Under the pieces are notes generated by a model that saw nothing but the letters and a program-made list of their open reading frames with translations, searched no databases and was not told the DNA's origin. From NCBI GenBank assembly GCA_002368545.1, contig MTSC01000013.1, positions 186,001-250,000 on the forward strand: 64,000 nucleotides of DNA, read 5' to 3'. Within the stretch, counting starts at the first letter, position 1, and every line of letters begins with the position of its first letter. The position numbers and the translations under genes are program-made. Origin of the DNA: Ramichloridium luteum. Taxonomy: Eukaryota; Ascomycota; Dothideomycetes; Mycosphaerellales; Dissoconiaceae. This document shows, one piece after another, positions 57,501 through 64,000 of this stretch.

Positions 57501-60500
57501 ATGCCGGCCGTCGCCTTTGGTGATTGCACAGCATCTAGCAAGACCAATCAGTTCCGACCACTCTGCAGGAGATTCTCGCGGGTTTTCCGTCCTTCAGAAG
57601 GTCGGTGTGGGCGTGCCTCGTCTCCAGCGAAATCTTTCGATAGTCCGAAACGGCGATTTGTTCGAGCGATCGAGCGAATGATGGGCCACATATCGCCGCG
57701 TCGCAGTGAGCTGAGTTTGATCGATATCCTGGAGAAAGAGACTGACAAAAGCCTGCTAGCCAAGTCTCAATGTGACGGAGCTGGAGCACAACCACGCCAT
57801 CGCACTGCTTCAATGCCGCCATCGGCCATGGCTTCGAATGCGTGTCCCATGAATGGTGTGAATAGCCGACGTTTCTTTTCGACTTCAAGCGAAGGTCGCC
57901 CTCTGACCGTGGATCGGCCTGTCAGAAAGCGTTCAGTACGTTTTCATGGTCAGGGTCTAGAACGAGAACATCAGCTCGATGGACCCAGCAGTGATCAGTC
58001 CGATCCTACGCCAACTCAGAGATCCGGAGAGACTCATCAGAGCCGGAAGTCGACATCATCGAGCAGTCGTGTTGAGCTTTCGCATCTGAACTCCACAGAC
58101 GCACATGATACGGTAGTCCACCGCGGCGGTGCGAAATATCGACCAAGTCTACCATCCCTGAAAATCAACCCTGAGATACACTTCCAAAGCCTAAGATCAG
58201 ACATTTTTACCTCCCCAAGTACATCATCGTCACCGCCGTCAATCGGTCGTGTGGCCAATGGTAATTGGTCGCCGATCAGCACTGCCTCTACCGCCGGCAC
58301 ATCCATCACGTCACCTGGATCTTCAGGCTCGCGCGGGAGGAAGCTCACGCCCGAAGACTTCCATGTCCTCAGTAAAAGCAACGCGAACAATGGAGAAGAG
58401 AGTTCATTGACGCCTATCGAGGAGGTCAGCCGCCGCTATCTTTGGATACCAGTAAATGACACGCCTATTGATGTTTCGCCCACCATAGCCACTGCTGAAA
58501 ATGCAGCCGCGGCCAAATGTGCTCTGGAAATCCATTTCCATGGTCTGTTAATCAGCCCAGACTCTCCACGCGCTTTACGGAGAACGAGATTTGAACAACG
58601 ACTGTGTGATCTTGGCATGTCACACGATGAACGAGTTACTGCGCGGCAGCAGTGGCTTCGTGCGGAGAGTGATCACCTGCGGCAGTTGCGCGTCTTGAAG
58701 TCGAGCTCGCTCGCGCGAGAGGAGGTCAAGCGCATCTCCATTGCAGGTTTCGACATGATTCGAGTGTTAGGGAGAGGGAGCTTTGGGATAGTCCGACTCG
58801 TAACAGAGCGACAATCCGATTCTCTAGGTTCCAAGCTGACTGACAATGCATGTCCACCTGCTCAAGAGCTCGGCCGTAATCATGGAAAATCAGTCAGCAG
58901 CATCGCCAACATGGATGGCACAGCCAAGCGCGCTGTCCCGACCGGCAAACCGATTGCTGATGTTTTCGCAATGAAGGTCATCCGCAAATCCAAAATGCTT
59001 CGCTCTTGTCAAGAAGGTCATCTGCGCGCTGAGCGAGACTTTCTGGTGGCGGCCGAGGGTTCCCGCTGGGTGGTCCCCTTGATCGCGAGCTTCCAAGACA
59101 ATTCGAACCTCTACCTCGTCATGGAGTACATGATTGGCGGTGACTTCCTCGGCTTACTCTTACGTGAAGATGTCCTCGACGAAGCCGTGGCACAGTAGTA
59201 TGTGGCGGAGATGGTCCTTTGCATTGAGGAAACGCATCGCATGAAATGGATCCATCGCGATATCAAGCCCGATAACTTCTTGATCAGCGCTTCGGGACAC
59301 CTCAAGATCTCGGATTTCGGTCTCGCCTTCAATGGACACTGGGCACATAGCCAAGCGTACTACAACAGCCAGCGCACGAGTCTTTTGGAAAAGCTTGACA
59401 TCAAGGTAAGAGGCGACGAACAGGATGTTGAGGAGCAACAACAGCAGCCGCGCGAGGGCGAATTTATCGAAGGTCAACGATTTCCACGGCATATTCCGAA
59501 AACAAACGCCGAGGAGAGCGCACGCCGCGAAGGGCTCCTGCATTGGAGAGACCAGGTCGACCGTCGCAAGCTCGCCAGGAGTGTGGTCGGCACAAGTCAA
59601 TATATGGCACCGGAAGTCATCATCGGCCAGAGTTACGATGGCCGCTGTGATTGGTGGAGCATTGGTGTTATTTTGTACGAGTGCATCTACGGCCGCACGC
59701 CCTTTTACAGCGAGAATCGCCAAAAGACCAAGGAACGTATTGTTTCCCATCGCGCGACACTAGAGTTCCCTCATCACGAACGCTGTTCAAGGCCAACGTG
59801 TCCGTCTCGACGTTGGCTACCGCCGCCAAGCAATACTGTCGTTGATCTTTTACAAGGCATTCTCACCGATAAAGAGATGCGCCTGAGCTCGCGGCATTAT
59901 CGTCATACCGAAGCTCGTCTCGCGCGGCGGCTGTCGTCAGCGTCGGCACCCATCAATCCATTGGCACGACATGTCTATCCTAATGATGCCGAGGAGATCA
60001 AGGCGCATGAGTTCTTCCACGGAATTCCATGGTCGCAGATGCACCTGATCACGCCACCATTTATTCCTCGTGTGCGAGAGAATCAATCCATCACCAAGTA
60101 CTTCGAAGAGGAGAAGGACATCTTGAGCAATGATATGTCGAGTTCTACCAGTGCGCAAAGCAACGCAGACAACAGCGATCGAGGAGATCGGACCGCTCCG
60201 TTTGACCATGATGACAAGAGACTAAAACCGCTCGAGCAAGAAATGATGGAGCTTGACTTTGCAGACTGTACGAACGCCGATATACAGCGGCTCAAAGACT
60301 ACTTCGGGGACGAGTTCGAATCCTGGAAAGCCGACCGCTTGCGCACGATGGCGAACAAGGACGATGCGGGGGCACCTCCGCTTTACAAGACTAAGAAAGA
60401 GAAGAAACGTCCTCGGGACAAGGTCCTACGGGACCCAGAAGTCGGCCGGGAGGTGCTGGAGATCCGGAAGAAGACCGCCTTCTTTGGATATACGTATCGA

Positions 60501-60662
60501 AGACCTAAGCCGCTGTCGCTGGAGCCGCGTGCGCATGGCAGACGCGGTGCACATAGCCGGCCGACGATCCTAATGGTGGAATCGAGGAACGGTGAGGGCG
60601 CCAAAAGGAAGGATGCTTATGCTGACGATGCTTATTTTGCGATGAGAGGTGCCGCAGGATAG
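57501..60662 (+). CDS. NDR-like AGC protein kinase interrupted by one in-frame TAG (PUK1-like, candidate edited mRNA)
   Basis: One continuous frame of 1053 codons is broken only by TAG at 59196-59198 (codon 566). The first 400 codons are Ser/Pro-rich and poorly ordered. The kinase domain begins near codon 414 with the glycine loop LGRGSFGIVRLV, then an insert and VFAMKVIRKSKM (catalytic Lys). After the TAG it continues with YVAEMVLCIEETHRMKWIHRDIKPDN, DFG (KISDFGLAF), an activation loop ending VVGTSQYMAPEV, DWWSIGVILYE, and an AGC tail with the hydrophobic motif KKTAFFGYTYRRP. Related NDR kinases have an aromatic residue, usually Trp or Phe, at the TAG position (AVAxWYVAEM). TAG read as TGG would give exactly Trp. 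Fusarium PUK1 has UAG codons in its kinase domain that A-to-I editing converts to UGG. Alternatives are a recent null allele or a sequence error. Confidence 0.88.
59196..59198 (+). other. In-frame TAG inside the kinase catalytic domain
   Basis: The local codons read GTG GCA CAG TAG TAT GTG GCG GAG ATG. The preceding base G is not the U preferred by fungal A-to-I editing at -1 of the stop, but the edited A itself sits in a U-A-G triplet, the most favoured context. No splice donor allows an intron to remove it without deleting conserved helix residues; the only spanning GT...TAG candidate is about 36 bp. Confidence 0.8.
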
Positions 60663-61707
60663 CGGCACTGTCTGCCCCATTTCGAACCTAGGGTTATTTC
60701 TCTGTTTCTTCGGAGGTATAGACACGGCGTCCAAGTGTCCAACTACAACCATTCTATAATTTAGCCCAAAAGAAGCCCATTACCCCGCGATGCTTCGACT
60801 TGTTGACTTAGCCTTACCCTCCGTGCCTCCTTCTCCCGTCAATCTTCAAGGTGGAAGGGGTGGGTGGACGACAATTGATGTTCCTGCACAACCCCGCCGC
60901 ACCCACTTGAAGAATGGTTAGGGCCAGGGCCCCCGTGCCCTTGATCCTTCGGCCGTGCCCGCAGCCACATTCACCTCAGTCATCATTCCGAGGCATTCGT
61001 TTTCCTCATTGACCAATTTCATGATTAAGAGCAAGCAGACCGAAGCGACGAAGCGCGGAAAGCGCAGAGGCCGGGAAGTTCGCTCTTGGGCGTGTGATAT
61101 GAACCGCATAATTTATGGAAAAGGCCGCGCGACGTGGTCGTAAGGTTTCGAGATCCATCACACAACGTGCCCGCCATGCGACGATTTCGCCTTTGCTGCC
61201 CCTCCCCGCCATCGGCAGCCCGCGAGGATTTCCCTGCCCTATGTGTCTATCTCACCCTAATGCGACTAACTTATCGCATGGACGCCGCGGACGCTTGAAT
61301 GAAGGTAGGTGAGCAGTAAACCAGTTCGTCCTCCTTGCGCGACCAACCCTGTGGGCTCGCCATCCATGCGGCGCACCGGGCTGGCGCTTAGAGCCGCCAC
61401 GTGATAGAATGGGATGGCAGGTAGTCGCAAGGAACGGCTACGTGGTGTAGATATGTATATGCCCAGGAGTCGACCTGCGCCGCAGATGGTACATTTCCCG
61501 TCCCCATTCGCGAATCTTTGGCCTTGTCGCTTTCGTCGATCATCTGCGCCTCAGCGTCGCCCAGGACATGGAGCTAGTGTGCACAGCGAGAACATTGGCA
61601 TTGGTGACAACCCAGCGTGAGCATCAAAGCACGATCAAATCGAAATATTACCTTTTCTGGGCTCCGCCGGAGCATATCTACACGGGTACACTACAAGTGC
61701 GAACGAG
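60663..61707. other. Intergenic region, no gene seen
   Basis: About 1.05 kb between the kinase stop and the NTF2-like gene. Only short, unconvincing open frames are present. It holds the kinase terminator and the downstream promoter; no named element was recognised. Confidence 0.4.
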
Positions 61708-62214
61708 ATGTCCCTGGCCGTCCTTCTGGGCAACAGAAGCAATGGAGACGGTCGCCCGAGCGCAGCTTCGCAACCGCCGCCGGCGCCGGTGACGGCGACC
61801 TCGCTGAGAACCGCCGCGGAGCTGGAAGGCATCTGCCATGAGATCGTCACCGCCATGAATGCGCATTCCTTCGAAGCACTAATGGCGATCGGTGCGAAGC
61901 ACTTTCGCCAGGACTTCAAGAGCAGCCTGGACAACGCGCTGGCCTCGTCGTCGCTGGCCGAATTCTATGCCTTCTGCCGCGCCGTACTCCAGGTCGACCC
62001 CAACTACCAGTACACGCTGAAACACGTCCAGGTCGATGTCAACGAGCAGACCGGACACGCCAACGCCTTCATGATGACGGAGCTGACAGGCACGGGGGGT
62101 GATGTAGTGCGTATCTCCATGGCTGTCGTGCGGTGGCGGCGGCGGGATGGCCGGTGGATCGGGTATCAGATGGAGACCATCCGTGGCATCGGCGGCATCG
62201 GAATCGGAGAGTGA
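61708..62214 (+). CDS. Small NTF2/SnoaL-like fold protein, function unknown
   Basis: This 168-residue single-exon protein starts MSLAVLLGNRSN. After a Pro/Ala-rich lead it reads as a compact alpha+beta unit of about 125 residues. Helix-type segments come first (AAELEGICHEIVTAMNAHSF, FKSSLDNALASSSLAEFYAF), then beta-type segments (YTLKHVQVDVNEQTGHANAF, DVVRISMAVVRWRRRDGRWI). This order, with Trp-containing final strands and a short helix first, is that of SnoaL/NTF2-like proteins, which may be enzymes, binding proteins or orphan domains. No catalytic Asp/His pair can be assigned. The next gene, convergent, is a Zn2Cys6 regulator; a functional link is not shown. Upstream in-frame ATGs are absent nearby, so this start is reasonable. 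Confidence 0.75.
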   Translation: MSLAVLLGNRSNGDGRPSAASQPPPAPVTATSLRTAAELEGICHEIVTAMNAHSFEALMAIGAKHFRQDFKSSLDNALASSSLAEFYAFCRAVLQVDPNYQYTLKHVQVDVNEQTGHANAFMMTELTGTGGDVVRISMAVVRWRRRDGRWIGYQMETIRGIGGIGIGE

Positions 62215-62553
62215 CTCCGGTCTGACATACGGAGAGAGAGATGGAGTTGACCATTGTCGTCGTAGCATAGAAGCCAGCCAGTCAAAGGTCGAGCGGTGAA
62301 AAAGTGATCGGCAAGCCGGGCAAGGTCGGTACACGCTTGGTGTGATAAGCCGTCGTGGCGTCTTTCGTCTAGGGTCCGACTCCCGATGAATTGCTGGGAG
62401 AAGACGCTTTCGGTTTCTTGTGGCGAGAACCACGATTCTGGGAGTCCAATGCGCTCGGAGGCAATTCGAGGTCCGTGTATATATTCTTCTCAGGACGTCA
62501 ATTTTGTCATGTTTAAATTGCCTTGACTTGGAAGCGACGGACAACAAGGTTGT
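62215..62553. other. Convergent 3' region
   Basis: These 339 bp lie between the stops of two converging genes. No gene or clear hairpin was recognised. Confidence 0.4.
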
Positions 62554-63899
62554 TCATCTTGTTGAGTGTGGACTGTCTTCCGGTTCTTCCTGAGGGCTGG
62601 TGCTCTGTATCCACTTGGCCATCTCAACGAGATCTGGATCTTCCATGGGTATGTGTGGCAGTAATTCGTTCATAAGCTGTTGATCATAATCCGTCGACCA
62701 CCAATGATCGTGCAACTCGTGGAGTAAGACTGTGTAGAACAAGCCCAGGATAGAAGCCAGAGGCCGTCCTTCAACGAGATCATCGATGAACGTGCTCGAG
62801 ACTTCGATCAGGATATTCAAGATGGCTGCGGTCTCGGGCTTGCCAATCTGGAAAAGTTTCTGGAGTTTGTCGATCACTACCTGATATGCCTCCACTCGAC
62901 TCTCTTCCATTGGCGAATGAGGGCTGCCTGGAGACGGTACAACGACTCTAGGCTCCAGAGACCTGATTTTGAACCGCAATTTCTCGAGATACGCATGCGC
63001 CGGAGATGTTGATGGGGTCGAAACAACCATAGTGTACCAGTCCGGTAGCGGGAAAAATCGCTTAAAGGTCTCCGGATCTAGCAGCTTGTGTGCCGTGCTC
63101 AACATCAAGCCCGTCCCACGCCAGAGATTGGCAGCCTCCCGCAAAGTCTCCGAAGGTTTTGGTTGTTCACCAGTCTTGGAGCGAACAGAGTGTAACCCCA
63201 TGGCGCAAATGCCAAGGATCGCAGAGCAGTGGAACATTGCCCTGCACTGGCCAGCATCGTCGGATAGGTTGCTGAGACTCTGCCGGCAGGTGGCGAGAGC
63301 CCGAGTCTGATATCTGAGGGCCTCGTCGATGAGTTGGCTGCTGACTTCGGGTCTCTGATCGGCCAAGTGAAGCGATGTGAGCGTGAAGAGCGCGTCTCGA
63401 AGGTAGTCGTGACTTATGGCCATGCGAGGGATTTCTACCAGAGCCAGATCCCGGTCTCTCGGGAGCGTGACGAACGTGGCATATGTCGAGGTGCAGTATT
63501 GATGCATTAGTTCGAGTTGGCTCATGTGAACCTGCTGCATTGCCGCAACGGCGGCCGATGACTCCGAGTCATCGGGAGTGCCGGCCGCCGCGACGCCATT
63601 GTAGGAGCACTGCTCACGGCGTCTCCTGCAATTACTGCAAGAGGGAAAGCGTTCATCGCACTGTCATGGATGTCGAATCAGTTCCATGCATGACTTTCCA
63701 TCTCTTGCGAAGGATTACATTCCGCGATGACGGAGGAGAAAATCTCTCCCGGTGGGGTTCCCGAATGGCGATGACATACCTTGACACGCCGAGCTTTGCA
63801 TTGCGCACAGCCCATGCGAGACTTCTGATGGGGCTTCCGGTGCTGGGTCCTTTCACCGGACTTGTCCTTGCCCACGGCATCGGATGCACCATCCGCCAT
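62554..63899 (-). CDS. Zn2Cys6 fungal transcription factor
   Basis: This GAL4-type zinc binuclear cluster regulator has exons 63899-63780 and 63660-62554 (119-bp intron, GTATGT...GACAG, phase 0), giving 408 residues. The intron splits the zinc cluster: exon 1 ends MGCAQCKARRVK and exon 2 begins CDERFPSCSNCRRRREQCSY. Together they supply six cysteines in the canonical C-x2-C-x6-C-x5-6-C-x2-C-x6-C order. After a short linker comes a helical region typical of UPC2/sterol-type fungal regulators (QLELMHQYCTSTYATFV, RDALFTLTSLHLADQRPEV, AMFHCSAILGICAMGLHSV). The target genes cannot be seen. An ATG three codons upstream (63908) is equally possible. It is shorter than most (600-900 residues), but the family has many compact members of about 400. 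Confidence 0.9.
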
Positions 63900-64000
63900 G
63901 GTTGACACTGCATACGAGCTATACGATGCGAGTACTTTGATATCGCCCAGGAGTGGGTGAGATAGGGGAGGTGGCGCGAAGCTAAAATTCTCGCTTGACG

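Noticed and set aside
59160..59198. A short intron removing the kinase TAG
   Set aside because: The only GT...TAG candidate is about 36 bp and would delete conserved residues of the kinase helix (DVLDEAVAQ).

Overview
This window is nuclear DNA of a filamentous ascomycete. Genes are interrupted by few, short (about 50-120 bp) GT-AG introns, some with a CTAAC/CTAAT-type branch site. The content is typical of Pezizomycotina: a StuA-type APSES regulator, a Zn2Cys6 regulator, an eisosome core protein and a giant Woronin-body-tether-like protein. Base composition and protein style suggest a Dothideomycete (perhaps Capnodiales/Mycosphaerellales), but that placement is inference. I saw no rRNA, tRNA, CRISPR array, transposon or biosynthetic cluster.

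Layout, left to right. 1-1.7 kb: the 3' end of an unrecognised gene, then a three-exon conserved-looking unknown gene on the minus strand. 2.2-6.5 kb: a head-to-head pair of mRNA 3'-end-processing genes, cft2 (CPSF100) and rna15 (CstF64), sharing a 0.4-kb promoter. 7.2-8.5 kb: an AIF/AMID-like FAD oxidoreductase. 9.3-28.1 kb: one enormous two-exon gene for a protein of about 6225 residues, with leashin (LAH, 'involucrin repeat protein') architecture. 28.9-32.3 kb: a small unknown gene, the eisosome BAR protein Pil1, and a lipid-droplet-type hydrolase. 32.7-35.4 kb: two secreted Ser/Thr-rich surface proteins. 36.3-41.9 kb: a kinesin-10 (KIF22/Kid type) and an inner-nuclear-membrane HeH/MSC protein (Src1/Man1). 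41.9-52.4 kb: about 10.6 kb without a recognisable gene, upstream of stuA. 52.5-54.2 kb: stuA. 55.5-60.7 kb: a divergent pair, ornithine decarboxylase antizyme and an NDR-like AGC kinase. 61.7-63.9 kb: a small NTF2/SnoaL-like protein and a Zn2Cys6 regulator.

The most striking observations are two recoding events in neighbouring genes. The antizyme (minus, 55521-56579) needs a +1 ribosomal frameshift at a GTT-TGA site at 56285-56290. The kinase (plus, 57501-60662) has a single in-frame TAG at 59196-59198, where relatives have Trp, inside an otherwise intact catalytic domain. That is the pattern of the Fusarium PUK1 kinase, whose UAG codons become UGG by A-to-I mRNA editing. If editing is confirmed here, two adjacent genes would depend on non-standard decoding of a stop codon. 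The second large theme is the roughly 19-kb leashin-like gene, with alternating lysine-rich clusters, acidic linkers and Ala/Gly-rich hydrophobic segments between conserved ends.
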